Assembly: GCF_004210375.1 (NCBI RefSeq) | Contig: NC_134835.1 | Location: 73,376,447 to 73,440,446 of the forward strand | DNA from: Tachypleus tridentatus | Lineage: Eukaryota; Arthropoda; Merostomata; Xiphosura; Limulidae | DNA length: 64,000 nt | Reading direction: 5' to 3' | Shown: one piece after another, positions 53,901 through 62,172 of the stretch | Numbering within the stretch: the first letter of the stretch is position 1 | How the letters are laid out: each line of letters starts with the position of its first letter | Notes under the pieces: model-generated | What the model saw: the letters and a program-made list of their open reading frames with translations, nothing else | The model's database searches: none | Told to the model about the DNA's origin: nothing | Made by a program: the position numbers and the translations under genes

Positions 53901-56360
53901 CAAGTAATGTTTGGTGTGAATGGTGCATATTGATGTAAAGAAATAATAATTATCTTGTATGATATGTAGTAATTAATATACATATAAGCTGAACACTTTT
54001 GTTCCTTGAAGGTTTTATTAGTGACAGATAATTCATACTCTACTTTATGGTAAAATTAACTCCATAAGAATATTTTAGCACTTTTGTGTTTCCTTTGGTA
54101 TGAGAAAATGTGCAGAATAAGTTAACAATACCAAAACATAATTTCTCTTAAGTTTAATATCTTTGTTTTAAAAGCTTTATTTATTTGTAGGCTTTTAAAG
54201 AATAATTTGTGTTTAAAATGTTCATGCTAATCTTTAATTAGGAATTGTAGAAGATCATTACAATATTATAGATGGTTTATTAAGTAGAAAATACAAGACT
54301 TTTGTCAAACTGTAATACATCTAAACCTGAGAGAGTTAGTAGAAAATACAAGACTTTTATCAAACTGTAGTACATCTAAACCTGAGAGAGTTAGTAGAAA
54401 ATACAAGACTTTTATCAAACTGTAGTACGTTTAAACATGAAAGAGTTAGTAGGAAATGCAAGACTTTTGTCAAACTGTAATACATCTAAACCTGAGAGAG
54501 TTAGTAGAAAATATCAGGTCTTCCCATAAGTAATGTTGAAAATTAATATAGAAAGTGAATCATCATTTCTGACTTTGTAGAAGGCTTTAATGACTAAAGA
54601 GTGTAATAGACGTGTATATAAATGTTGAGACAAATAAAAGAAACTAACCCAACTCCACTTTTTCAGATCATTAATGAAATAAACCCTTATGAAGATGGAT
54701 GTTTTTGAGGAGCACATTAGGCATATAGTGCTTTATGAGTTTAAATAAGGTGATAGTGCAGCAGAAATTGCACAAAACATTCAAGGTGTTTATGGTGCAG
54801 TCTCTCTCAATGAAAGAAAATGTCAAAGGTGGTTTTAGAAGTTCAGATGATTACAGCTTAAGTGATCCATCACATTCAGGTCGTTGTGTTGAGATTAATG
54901 ATGAATTGCTGCTGGTTGCTCTTGATGAAAATTGTGCTGTAACAGTTGAAGAACTAACACAGGAGCTTAATTTAACCCATTAAACAGTTTGTCATCTGCA
55001 ACAGCATAGAAAGATGTCAAAACTTGGAAAATGGGTCTCCCATGATTTGACAGAAGCCATCCTTAGAGCAAGAGTGGACATTTGCACTTCTTTGCATTCT
55101 TGTGGATGTAACTCACCTTTTGTGGACAGGTTAGTGACTGGAGATAAAAATGAATATAGTATAAAAATATTTAGTGCTGCAGACAATGGCTCAGTGGTGG
55201 TAAACTGGCTAAAGCACACCCCAAAATGGACTTCACCCTAGGAAAGTCTTGTTAAGCATTTGGTGGAATATTTGGTGTGATCCACTTTGAGTTACTGCCA
55301 CTTAATGTAACGATTACATTAGACTTGTATTGTCAACAGTTAGAGTGCTTCAATGTTGCACTGAAAGAAAAGAGCCCTGCTTTGATCAATATTAAAGGTG
55401 TTGGGTTACACCAGGATGATGCATGGCCCCATATAGCAAGGATCATATGTGCAAAGATTGAAGAGCTAAACCAGGAAAAACTTCCACATCCTCCTTATTC
55501 TCCAGACCTTGTCCCATTGTATTATCATCTATTCTGAAGTTTTCAGAACTAACTTGATAGAAAAGATGTCAAAACTACCCTCTCTACATTCTTTACCTCC
55601 AACCCCCAAGAATTTTATAGAAGTGGCATTCAGAAGCTTGTGAATCGTTAGCAGGAAGTAATTAATAATAATGGAATATATATTATTGATTAAATAACGT
55701 TAAAAGCATTTGAAATCTTTTCTCTTTTTTTGAACCTGAAATCGGACATTACTTAAGGGATGACTTAATACAAAACTTTTGTCAAACTGCAATACATCTA
55801 AACCTGAAAGAGTTAGTAGAAAATATAAGACTTTTGTCAAACTGTAGTGCATTCAAACCTGAAAGAGTTGGTAAAAAATACAAAACTTTTGTCAAACTGT
55901 AGGACATGTAAACCTGAAAGAATTAGTAGAAAATAGAAGACTTTTGTCAAACTGTAATACAGATGTCAGTAATCAACATGTTATAATTGGAAAATAATTT
56001 TGTTTTGATATCAGAATATAAATTTAACTGAAGAGTCAAATGTAGGTATTAATATTCCTGTATCTGGTTCCATGAATTATCATTTGTTGTATATTAATTA
56101 ATCATTTAATGCATGATTTTCTTCTTTTAAACTAAGCACTGAAGCAGTTGGACTATCATCATTCTTTTCTCCCTTTAGGTCCAGTTTTCTGTCAGCAAAT
56201 AATCAGAGAACAACATACCACAATCACTGCTCAAGCCCTCCAACAGCTTATGAATTCAGTTTTGAATAGCAATATTTCAGAAAAAAGGAAAAGGTCCTGG
56301 ATTAAGAAATTTGAGAAGGCACATCCTGAGCAATATTATCTGTTGTTTCCTGTTCACTAA
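35837..56360 (+). CDS. DEPDC7: DEP domain-containing protein 7 (DEPDC7-type)
   Basis: Seven exons (35837-35915, 36967-37169, 40441-40589, 41489-42000, 49418-49938, 50228-50390, 56179-56360) total 1809 bases, 602 residues. All joins are GT-AG and phase-matched. The DEP domain (about 28-135) opens PFGATQLWYQIIYHLRQHAD, continues GKKRHLLKHYDNVFTGSNAV and VCQALMDHQIFEP, close to vertebrate DEPDC7 (FGAT, KKRRH, VCQALMD). The C-terminal half has LLTLVDIPVLEPIL, the helical body, and a final KKFEKAHPEQYYL that matches GQFYKCHPDIF in human. The human protein is about 511 residues; the extra length is in a basic, Ser-rich linker (144-314). DEP domains bind membranes or receptors; human DEPDC7 has been linked to CARMA-dependent NF-kB signalling. 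DEPDC4 is the nearest alternative. The start is the first ATG (GCAATGGCG); no competing upstream ATG in frame was seen. Confidence 0.9.
36967..37169 (+). CDS. DEPDC7: DEPDC7 exon 2
   Basis: Acceptor taacaag before 36967, donor gtactg at 37170. Residues 27-94, the first two thirds of the DEP domain. Confidence 0.9.
37503..38320. repeat. Left inverted arm of the ATTA element
   Basis: Pairs with 39330-40154. Diagnostic shared blocks include GCAACTTTGGCTGCTTAAAG, GATTTGCATAGTGAGGCAGT and AAAAATAGCCCTACTTCAGG, each present as its complement in the right arm. Confidence 0.85.
38653..39237 (-). CDS. Transposon-encoded protein with Tudor-like stretch, probably a last exon
   Basis: 194 codons without a stop, ATG to TGA-strand end. 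Family not recognised. Residues about 97-155 read YQPGKYVACIYDHEWYVGNI and then a short acidic turn, MLVSFMKKS, FSWPAW and ESWIPF. That is the G-x-x-V-A-x-x-x-D-x-x-W-Y-x-G pattern of small beta-barrel (Tudor/SH3-like) domains. Residues 40-52 (TVTGIRSHHSFIP) look like a conserved loop. Cys and aromatic residues are unusually frequent. The open frame continues upstream of the ATG, and TTTTTAG just before TGTCTCTGAT could be a splice acceptor, so this may be the terminal exon of a longer transposon gene whose transposase part is missing here. Confidence 0.5.
   Translation of the reverse strand: MYHWAKDHIQGIQFFLVIQKSVLQNCAKFDLLEHYEKCKTVTGIRSHHSFIPNSTNKLCMRRLSDDDMYTVVTVGSSRESDAAEAQIGSNDNNDNYQPGKYVACIYDHEWYVGNIKDISDEHSDMLVSFMKKSRNELFSWPAWSCKDESWIPFQCILCLISAPTMKGSSARHYVLSRSDLNIIKLEFQKFNQAV
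39330..40154. repeat. Right inverted arm of the ATTA element
   Basis: Inverted partner of 37503-38320. It includes a run of nine G near 40098-40106 where the left arm has CCAGGGGGCTGCAGG, a local difference near the terminus. Confidence 0.85.
40441..40589 (+). CDS. DEPDC7: DEPDC7 exon 3
   Basis: Acceptor atctag before 40441, donor gtaatg at 40590. Residues 95-143 plus two bases. It completes the DEP domain: VCQALMDHQIFEPL, then FEDCSNRFYRFLAM. Confidence 0.9.
40590..41488. other. DEPDC7 intron 3, nothing recognised
   Basis: AT-rich intron without repeat or exon signal. Confidence 0.5.
41489..42000 (+). CDS. DEPDC7: DEPDC7 exon 4 (Ser/Arg-rich linker)
   Basis: Acceptor tgttttag before 41489, donor gtacag at 42001. 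Residues 144-314. It starts RLYLPTRTTER, parallel to KLYSPARY in human DEPDC7, then becomes a basic, serine-rich linker without predicted fold. It contains three R/K-R/K-x-S-F sites (RRASF at 184, RRHSF at 240, RKNSF at 272), the pattern of basophilic kinase and possible 14-3-3 sites. The linker is longer than in the vertebrate protein. Confidence 0.85.
42001..45649. other. DEPDC7 intron 4, left part, nothing recognised
   Basis: AT-rich intron. ORFs near 43437-44063 on both strands have no family resemblance. No repeat family named. Confidence 0.5.
45650..47156 (+). mobile_element. Tc1-like transposon, inactive, with IR/DR-type ends
   Basis: Inverted ends of about 220 bases begin CAGTCATGTGAAAAACTTAG and are flanked by TA (45648-45649 and 47157-47158). 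Each arm carries two copies of a GAAAAA(C/G)TTAGGACACCC-like direct repeat, one at the tip and one about 190 bases inwards (near 45843 and 46942). That is the IR/DR layout in which transposase binds twice per end. The transposase region (45915-46881) has stops and a frameshift. It sits in intron 4 of DEPDC7, same strand. Confidence 0.9.
45915..46881 (+). pseudogene. Tc1-like transposase pseudogene
   Basis: The N-terminal DNA-binding part begins LVRAKELSEAFRKKIVVAY and is interrupted by TAG and TAA. The frame open at 46050-46592 carries HASTIRKRLHKFNLHRRCAR and the first catalytic Asp in NNVLWTDESKIELFG, then GGGSVMVWGCF. A frameshift near 46560 moves on to QHDNDPKHTSK (second Asp) and LNPIEMLW (Glu), 34 residues apart, the DD34E spacing of Tc1. 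A TAG lies near the end (LVDG then stop). Confidence 0.85.
47157..49417. other. DEPDC7 intron 4, right part
   Basis: AT-rich, no exon. A two-copy tandem repeat with a 35-base period (GTATCAGTTTCTCTTATAGT and its neighbour GTATCAATTTCTCTTGTAGT) lies at about 48214-48283. Confidence 0.5.
49418..49938 (+). CDS. DEPDC7: DEPDC7 exon 5
   Basis: Acceptor ttttacag before 49418, donor gtgagt at 49939. Residues 315-488, the core of the conserved C-terminal helical region (RALSRLLTLVDIPVLEPIL, then EVVQLLLVILPWQRRHQLLR, parallel to [20 protein letters not shown] in human). Confidence 0.9.
50228..50390 (+). CDS. DEPDC7: DEPDC7 exon 6
   Basis: Acceptor ttgacag before 50228, donor gtaagt at 50391. Residues 489-542 plus one base. 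It contains DIVLSHLLISLDHSCNFLDF, matching the DLLVLFLMDHQKDVF region of human DEPDC7. Confidence 0.85.
50391..51118. other. DEPDC7 intron 6, left part, nothing recognised
   Basis: AT-rich intron up to the Tigger element. Confidence 0.5.
51119..52223 (-). mobile_element. Tigger/pogo element, internally deleted
   Basis: Terminal inverted repeats start CAGTGGTACCTCAGTTC and end with the complement GAACTGAGGTACCACTG. TA flanks both sides (51117-51118, 52224-52225). The GTTCGA-rich subterminal sequence is typical of Tigger. Total length 1105 bases, against 2-3 kb for complete elements, because the DDE catalytic domain is gone. One intact minus-strand ORF remains (51271-51903). Confidence 0.9.
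51271..51903 (-). CDS. Tigger-derived DNA-binding protein lacking the DDE domain
   Basis: 210 codons, ATG to stop, no lesion. Residues 12-19 are a basic patch. About 20-65 form a CENP-B/psq-type helix-turn-helix (KKDLIAKCESDVRMSDLATQ, then VCTILKNKE). About 75-145 is the second HTH_Tnp_Tc5-like domain ending GWFEKFRERSGIHSVVRHGE. A full transposase would go on to the catalytic DDE core, but here HGE runs directly into GIRQKQTSLDKFLVR, the normal C-terminal end. QTSLDKFL (163-170) resembles the PCNA-binding PIP box known at the end of pogo transposase, and KRQKRER (about 186-192) looks like a nuclear signal. It could bind Tigger ends without cutting. Whether it is expressed is unknown. Confidence 0.75.
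   Translation of the reverse strand: MGSKKDNESSKPKRKVVRTTIEVKKDLIAKCESDVRMSDLATQFGMVKYTVCTILKNKEVIKGADVAKVVTVLTKQRSQTMEVVEKLLLIWVNEKQLAVDSISEITTCEKSKQLHADLLKNTPGMSSDTSDAFKASRGWFEKFRERSGIHSVVRHGEGIRQKQTSLDKFLVRNRSSESQAGCSSAKRQKRERTSEGELPDIFMKSDSPSK
52226..53138. other. DEPDC7 intron 6, nothing recognised
   Basis: AT-rich. An ORF of 119 codons at 52459-52818 has no family resemblance and no supporting context. Confidence 0.45.
53151..53431 (-). repeat. tRNA-derived SINE, family A
   Basis: Full-length reverse copy with an exact 12-base target duplication TATTTCAAATTA (53139-53150 and 53432-53443). The tail begins GTTTGTTTGTTTTGTATTTT and the head complement ends CACCTGGCCATGCCAGGTC. Confidence 0.85.
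53444..54283. other. DEPDC7 intron 6, nothing recognised
   Basis: AT-rich intron between the SINE and the minisatellite. Confidence 0.5.
54284..54511. repeat. 55-base minisatellite, left block
   Basis: About four tandem units starting GTAGAAAATACAAGACTTTT and including CAAACTGTAATACATCTAAA. The period of 55 is fixed by starts at 54284 and 54339. The array continues on the far side of the mariner insertion. Confidence 0.9.
54514..55768 (+). mobile_element. mariner-like transposon, inactive
   Basis: Ends TCAGGTCTTCCCATAAGTAA and, inverted, TTAAGTCATCCCTTAAGTAA. TA flanks both sides (54512-54513 and 55769-55770). It interrupts the 55-base minisatellite, so it is younger than the array. The transposase inside is broken. 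Confidence 0.85.
54689..55640 (+). pseudogene. mariner transposase pseudogene
   Basis: Starts MKMDVFEEHIRHIVLYEFK then a stop. Continues in other frames with FRSDDYSLSDPSHSGRCVEI, the linker before the catalytic domain, then LVTGDKNE (first Asp), HQDDAWPH (second Asp) and PHPPYSPDLVPLYYHLF. In active mariners the last motif is PSDYHLF; the third catalytic Asp is replaced by Tyr here. Frameshifts and several stops. Confidence 0.85.
55771..55960. repeat. 55-base minisatellite, right block
   Basis: About three and a half more units (CAAAACTTTTGTCAAACTGC, AACCTGAAAGAGTTAGTAGA) continuing the array beyond the mariner. Confidence 0.9.
56179..56360 (+). CDS. DEPDC7: DEPDC7 exon 7 (last)
   Basis: Acceptor ccctttag before 56179; stop TAA ends at 56360. 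Residues 543-602: GPVFCQQIIREQHTT parallels YIYCQRIDQRDYSN in human, and RKRSWIKKFEKAHPEQYYLL parallels the human end. Confidence 0.9.
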
Positions 56361-56862
56361 TGATTTCATGCAGTAAAAATGTAATTTTGGAGTAGTAGAA
56401 AACTTCTTTCAATTTTCTAAATGTTAAGAAGTTGGTTGGTAGTAAAAATGTATGATTTACTCAAAAATTTGTATATATGTTTCTAGAAAATATATTTTAA
56501 CAACATTTTTGCTGTTCTTTCAGCTAAATATTTATATTTTACTGCAGTTTTTGATGTGTTGAATATATTGTTTTTAATCTCATTTACATTGGAAAGTGCT
56601 TTTTTACTAATGTGATTACATGTAAAAATCTACAACAGATGATTTATTCTGTAATTCTGATTCACACAACCTCTAACTTTCTTTTTTTAGTGAATTATGA
56701 TAAGTTTTATTGTTTTTTTTCTACAGCTGAAATCATTATCTTTATACAACTAAAAGATATTGTGTTCAGTATAATGAGATAATGGTAGAGTTATTTACTT
56801 TGGTGAGGTTTATCACATCAAATATAAAGTAAGATTACAGTGTTTCATAATCCTGTATGTGT

Positions 56863-56935
56863 AATACATCTAAACCTGAAAGAGATAGTAGAAAATAGAA
56901 GACTTTTGTCAAACTGTAGTTCATGTAAACCTGTT
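56863..56935. repeat. Detached 55-base minisatellite unit
   Basis: About 1.3 units (TAATACATCTAAACCTGAAA, AGAAGACTTTTGTCAAACTG), 900 bases from the main array, in the 3' flank of DEPDC7. Confidence 0.8.
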
Positions 56936-57259
56936 ATTTTTGTGCAATGTTTATCAAAATATATTTTAATCATGTTGGTACAAAATATTTTTTATAATGT
57001 GTTTTTTGGTAATGAAGAAAATACTAACTGTCCTTTATTTAATTACAAACATCAGTCACTAGGTCTGCATGCAAGTCTATACTATCAACATATTTTACAT
57101 ATTTCTTTACAAATTTTATTATATTTTTTTTACATAAATTCACACAAGCAGTTTCATATGAAGCACATTTCTAAAGAAATTGTTATCAATTCTACATTTT
57201 GTAATTATGAATTAGTAAGGTTATAGGTTGTGTTGGAAAAGATAATGGTTTACAGAATC

Positions 57260-57265
57260 AATAAA
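57260..57265 (+). terminator. Poly(A) signal candidate AATAAA
   Basis: First canonical hexamer found downstream of the DEPDC7 stop, 900 bases away. A second lies at 57639-57644. Chance occurrence is likely in this AT-rich DNA. Confidence 0.3.
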
Positions 57266-57960
57266 TGTGTCAAAAGCTGGAAAATAAGCATTTATGAAAA
57301 AATTTGTTACTAAGTAAAACCTGTGTCATATCGCTCTCATAAACTCCTCTAAATATGAATGTAATTGTAATATCCACTGAGTGTATCAACTTAGCTCTGA
57401 CTCAAGTTTATTTCTAAACATTCAGAAAATTTAGTAAGATGACATCTTTGTTTATGGCACTGATGAAGACAAAAACAAGTGAGAAGTTAATTTTTTTCAG
57501 TATTTTTTATTAGTGCATTTTAGGGATCTATTACTTGGACAGTGGTGGTTAGTTTTTAATGTTTCACTCAATGCTTATATTTCCAGTGTTTATCCAATAA
57601 GAATGTAATTTATGCAGCTACAGCACAATACACTGTGTAATAAAGAATTTGCTTGATCAAATATATGGACATTTACTTTAGTTAACAATCACTGACATAA
57701 TCCATCAGCAGCAGTAGAAGTAATTGCAGAACTAGCCATATAGGGCTTTTTACCAAAGATAAAATATACCTTGAATTGTAAATTGGTTTTTCATGACTTG
57801 TTCTAGTATCTTATGATTGAAGAATGCATGAAAATTAAAAAAAAAAAACATCGGTAATAAATTTGGTTCTCTTATGTAAACAAACTATCATAAAAACATT
57901 TTATAGTGTTACAAACAAGTCATATAACTGTATAGAGAAAAAACTCCACACGTTACTTTC
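57266..57960. other. Intergenic, nothing recognised
   Basis: AT-rich DNA downstream of DEPDC7, no feature supported. Confidence 0.5.
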
Positions 57961-58155
57961 TAGTGCAGATAGCCCTCGTGTAGCTTTCACAAAATACAAA
58001 CATTAGTTTCTAGTGCAGATAGCCCTCATGTAGCTTTTACGAAATACAAACATTAGTTTCTAGTGCAGATAGCCCTCGTGTAGCTTTTACGAAATACAAA
58101 CATTAGTTTCTAGTGCAGATAGCCCTGGTGTAGCTTTCACAAAATACAAACAACC
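57961..58155 (+). repeat. 50-base minisatellite built from a SINE tail
   Basis: Four tandem units with starts at 57961, 58011, 58061 and 58111. Each reads TAGTGCAGATAGCCCTCGTG then TAGCTTTCACAAAATACAAA. The first 30 bases equal the 3' tail of the family A SINE; no tRNA head or body is present. Confidence 0.9.
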
Positions 58156-58444
58156 ATTACATTCAAAACGTTGTTAAAGATATTACAACTTACAACTTTT
58201 ACTGTAAGATTACTTTTTGAATAGGTACAACATTTCAATTACTGATGCAATTATTATCAGGTACACTTGTTTTTACAGTATCTACCAAGGTTCAGTTTAG
58301 AGAGTTATAAGATTTAGTGTTCCAGATTGTTTTTTGTGTAAAAAATTACAAGTTTTAAAGTTAATAATTTTTAAGAAGTAACAGCTAAAAAATCTAACAC
58401 CCTAGATGTTGATAATACAATTGAAAATTTCAAAAAAATACCAC
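58156..58444. other. Intergenic, nothing recognised
   Basis: AT-rich, no feature supported. Confidence 0.5.
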
Positions 58445-58691
58445 TCTAAACCCTACAGACAGTGAGCCAGACTCAGATGAGTAAAAAGGCTTCACTACAG
58501 TTACATCCAAAAGAAAAAACAGTGAGTTGTAATATTTTGCAAAAAACCAAGCCTCCACAATATACAATAATAATAGAAGGCATACCAGGTCACTACAATC
58601 AACCCCTACTTGCGACAAAGGTCAAACGCTGCAAACCACAAGCGTCTGCCCAGAGGCAGTGTCCTTGTTCGAGGGCAAGACGCTGCTGGCC
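58445..58691 (+). repeat. Direct repeat, left copy (LINE 5' sequence)
   Basis: Nearly identical to 59884-60156 but lacking a 26-base internal segment. It runs from TCTAAACCCTACAGACAGTG to GGCAAGACGCTGCTGGCC. The right copy continues into Jockey-like ORF1, so this is probably a second, truncated copy of that element's 5' part. Confidence 0.85.
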
Positions 58692-59883
58692 TTCATGTGT
58701 CAAATCTGCGGCAGACATCGACGACCATGGCATGCCAGACTTCTCTGTTGTCAATCCTCCTTATCAACTCGATGTTGCTCATTGAGTTCTTGGTGACATA
58801 GTTATTGAGGCTGTCGATATATTTAGTTCTTTGACACCCTCTGCTTTTCCTCTCTTCTATTTTTCCACATAGCATCTGTTTCTCTATCCCATTCTTCCTA
58901 CAGATGTGTCCTAGAAATTCCATTTGTCTCTTTCTTATAGTTTTCATGAGAGACCTTTTGTATCCTGCCAGTTCCATGACTTCCACATTTGTTTTTCTTT
59001 CAGTCCATGATATTTTTAGCATCCTTCTAAGGAACCACATTTCAGCAGCTTCTAATCTCTTCTCTGTATCTTTGTTCAGTGTCAAGCTCTCACAGCCATA
59101 TAAGAGAACAGACCATACATATTATTTCAAGGTGTTAATTTTAGTGACATTTGTTATGTTCCTGTTTGTGAATATGGACTTCATTTTATAAAAAGTATCC
59201 TTGGACATTGCAATTCTTTTCTTTATTTCTGTGTCACTCTTTGCATTTGATGTTATGGTATATCCAAGATATTTGAAGCTTTCGACTTGTTTTATTCTCA
59301 CGTCCTTGCCGGTTATGCTACATGTGGGTGTAATTGATTGTTTTGAGATAACCATGCACTCTGTTTTCTTTGCGTTTAACTGCAAGCCTTTTTCTTCACT
59401 CTCGTCTTCTGTTGTTGTGAGGAGAGTCTGTAGATTTCGTTTGGAGTCTGCAATAAGGACTGTGTCATCAGCGTAGCGCAAGTTGTTGATATTGCATCCG
59501 CCTACTTTGACTCCCTGATGTTCATTGATGCTTCGTAGGATTATTTCGCTGTATAAGTTAAAAAGATCTGGTGAAAATACACATCCTTGCCTCACCCCTC
59601 TTTCAATTGGTCTATATTCACTCAATTCATTTTCAATTTTGATAGCTGCCATTTGCTGCCAGTAAAGGTTTCTAAGGATTCTTAGATCTTTAGCATCGAT
59701 GTTCAGGTCTGACAACATGTCGAATAGGTCACCATGTCTCACTTTGTCAAAGGCTTTAGAATAATCGATAAAACATAGGTATAAATCCTTTTGTACTTCC
59801 AGTGATCTTTCCATGAGCATGTTTAGAGCGAAAATTGCATTTCTAGTGCCTTTATCGGCTATAAATCCAAACTGATTTACCGT
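58692..59883 (-). mobile_element. RTE-like LINE fragment (RT and C-terminus)
   Basis: Minus strand. 59122-59883 encodes RT from VNQFGFIADKGTRNAIFALN through YSKAFDKVRHGDLFDML, the GVRQGCVFSPDLFNLY motif and the catalytic LRYADDTVLIADSK. A frameshift and deletion near 59090-59120 lead to the C-terminus (58693-59085): EMWFLRRMLKISWTERKTN, FLGHICRKNGIE, REVWHAMVVDV. This C-terminal signature is typical of RTE-type elements; CR1-like is the alternative. 5'-truncated: no endonuclease. It lies precisely between the two direct repeats. Confidence 0.75.
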
Positions 59884-60156
59884 TCTAAACCCTACAGACA
59901 GTGAGCCAGACTCAGATGAGTAAAAAGGCTTCACTACAGTTACATCCAAAAGAAAAAACATAATGCATGACAGAAAGAAAAAAACAGTGAGTAGTAATAT
60001 TTTGCAAAAAACCAAGCCTCCACAATATACAATAATAATAGAAGGCATACCAGGTCACTACAATCAACCCCTACTTGCGACAAAGGTCAAACGCTGCAAA
60101 CCACAAGCGTCTGCCCAGAAGCGGTGTCCTTGTTCGAGGGCAAGACGCTGCTGGCC
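59884..60156 (+). repeat. Direct repeat, right copy (LINE 5' sequence)
   Basis: Same as 58445-58691 plus a 26-base segment containing ATAATGCATGACAGAAAG. It runs on without a break into ORF1 of the Jockey-like LINE. Confidence 0.85.
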
Positions 60157-60276
60157 GAAACAGGCTATTGAAAGAATGGCCGGCAGATGCATTCAAACCT
60201 GTTAAAATCAAAATCCACCTGCCAGGTAGTAAGCCGCAGCCTAAAGCCATATTTGTAAGAGGGGTACATCAAACTA

Positions 60277-61087
60277 CAGTGGAGCGCCATTAAGGCCGCG
60301 GACCAGTAAACCGCGAAATCACTTAAGCCGCTGAAGCAAGTCTTGTCCCAAATTTTTTTAAGGAATTAAATCTACTACCTGGCTTTTTAAAGTTTCTCAC
60401 ACTATCCTTGTCGTTGACACTGACATGACAAATGTGAGCGAGGATTATCGCGGCTCACTGCTAATTTAAGAGCGTGTAAAAACGCGGCTTACTAATTTAA
60501 TCCTGGCTTTATAACTTCAAGGGGATATTTAAAAAGGATTTGCTTTAATTTGGGAAATAAATAAAATATATTACAATAGAAATCGACCGTTAATCTACCT
60601 TATCCGCTCTCTATGTCAGCTTTATGGAGGCCGCCATTGTTACCAAATCACACCTCTCCATACATTAAAGCAAATGCGTGAAAAAAAGTTATCAATAATT
60701 AAAGTATTATTTTTAATTCTATAATCCGATATATTTATAGAATTGTATAAATATTGACCACAAACCCAATAGAAATCACTTCAGTTTCTGAATTAATAGT
60801 GAGCATATCATATTGACAAATTCCTACCCTATGAGTACCAAACGTAAACATGCATCGTATGACGTTCAGCAAAAGCTGAATGTCATAGAAAGAATACTAA
60901 ACAGCGAAACTCGCGCTAAAGTTAGTAGAGAGTTAGGCATACATTAATATTATAATGATCACGCAATGGCCCGGATGAGGCTCTTCGGCGGAGCTGTTGG
61001 CGACTTTGGCTTTTCAGTCACAAACGTTTAAGCCGCGGTTAAGCAGGTTGACCCCCCAAATACCAAAGGCTTAACGGCGCTCCACTG
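60277..61087 (+). mobile_element. pogo-type MITE
   Basis: Inverted ends CAGTGGAGCGCCATTAAG and complement CTTAACGGCGCTCCACTG, flanked by TA (60275-60276, 61088-61089). The GCGG-rich subterminal DNA is much less AT-rich than its surroundings. 811 bases with only a fragment of coding sequence (60831-60947). It interrupts the ORF1 of the Jockey-like LINE. Confidence 0.85.
60831..60947 (+). pseudogene. Truncated psq/CENP-B-type helix-turn-helix of a pogo transposase
   Basis: 38 codons: starts MSTKRKHASYDVQQKLNVIE and continues NSETRAKVSRELGIH, then TAA. This is the first two helices of the psq-type HTH, cut before the recognition helix is complete. The remainder of the transposase is absent. Confidence 0.65.
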
Positions 61088-61231
61088 TATGACATGACAC
61101 CATCACCCAAGCATTAGATGAACAGAACATACAACGGATAATTTCTAAAAAAAACACAAGTACCCACAAAACTGATACGAATTGTCATTGATGATAGCTA
61201 TAACATACTAAACCTTATAAAGAATTGAATA

Positions 61232-61471
61232 ATGCTTTGGTATCAGAGATACCAAGTGGAACAATTAAAAACTCCGGCAATTGTAGCAACCCACTGCTAT
61301 AATTGTCAAAGATATGGACATGTTTCTGCTGCATGCCTAGCAACACCGAGATGCTGCGACTGTGGCGGAGAACACCATATCTCCCAAAGGAAAAAGAAAC
61401 ACCTAAATGTTGTAACTGCGGACAAACCCACACAGCAAATTGTAATTGATGTGACAAATACAAACAAATAA
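61232..61471 (+). pseudogene. ORF1 zinc-knuckle region of the Jockey-like LINE
   Basis: 79-codon open frame. CYNCQRYGHVSAAC is a perfect CX2CX4HX4C zinc knuckle; a second, CDCGGEHHISQ, has lost its last Cys by frameshift, and a third (CCNCGQTHTANC) is readable only in another frame. These knuckles bind the element's RNA in the ribonucleoprotein. The upstream ORF1 is in another frame and split by the MITE. Confidence 0.75.
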
Positions 61472-61686
61472 AACAACGTAGGTATCAAATAAGAACAGCA
61501 ACGTCAGAACAGGAACAACCAAATGCAAGTACGCAACAGAAAACAGACACAACAATAGAATTAAACAAAACAACTAAAACCACGTATTTACAAATGTTAA
61601 AAGGACACAAACCACAAAAACAGCAAGAACAAAATAACATTACGCTAGAAAACAACACCTTAACACAAACACAGAAATCACGAGAA

Positions 61687-61961
61687 TTGTTTGTTTTTTG
61701 AATTTCGCACAAAGCTACTCGAGGGCTATCTGTGCTAGCCGTCCCTAATTTAGTAGTGTAAGACTAGAAGAAAGGCAGCTAGTCATCATCACCCACCGTA
61801 AACTCTAAGGCTACTCTCTTACCAACGAATAGTGGGATTGACTGTCACATTATAACGCCCCCACGGCTGAAAGGGGGAGCATGTTTGGCGCGACGGGGAT
61901 GCGAACCCGCGACCCTCAGATTACGAGTCGCACGCCTTCACACGCTTGGCCATGCCGGGCC
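61687..61961 (-). repeat. tRNA-derived SINE, family A
   Basis: Full-length reverse copy with an exact 11-base target duplication AATCACGAGAA (61676-61686, 61962-61972). The copy is little diverged: its head complement ends TTGGCCATGCCGGGCC and box B complement reads GCGAACCCGCG. It looks younger than the other copies here. Confidence 0.9.
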
Positions 61962-62172
61962 AATCACGAGAAAACAACACCACACTCCCAGAAACATATA
62001 CTAACATACCTGATAAAACAAGCCTAATCAAAAACATAATCACAGAATTTATAACAGAATACACAAAACCAAACCAAACAACCAACTGTATTGATATAAT
62101 GTTTAATATCCTGGAAAAACACATTACACCACATATAATAACAACACTTACCGGATACATGCTAACAACATA

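Noticed and set aside
56840-57226. 128-codon plus-strand ORF
   Set aside because: Low-complexity, AT-driven, and begins across a minisatellite unit.
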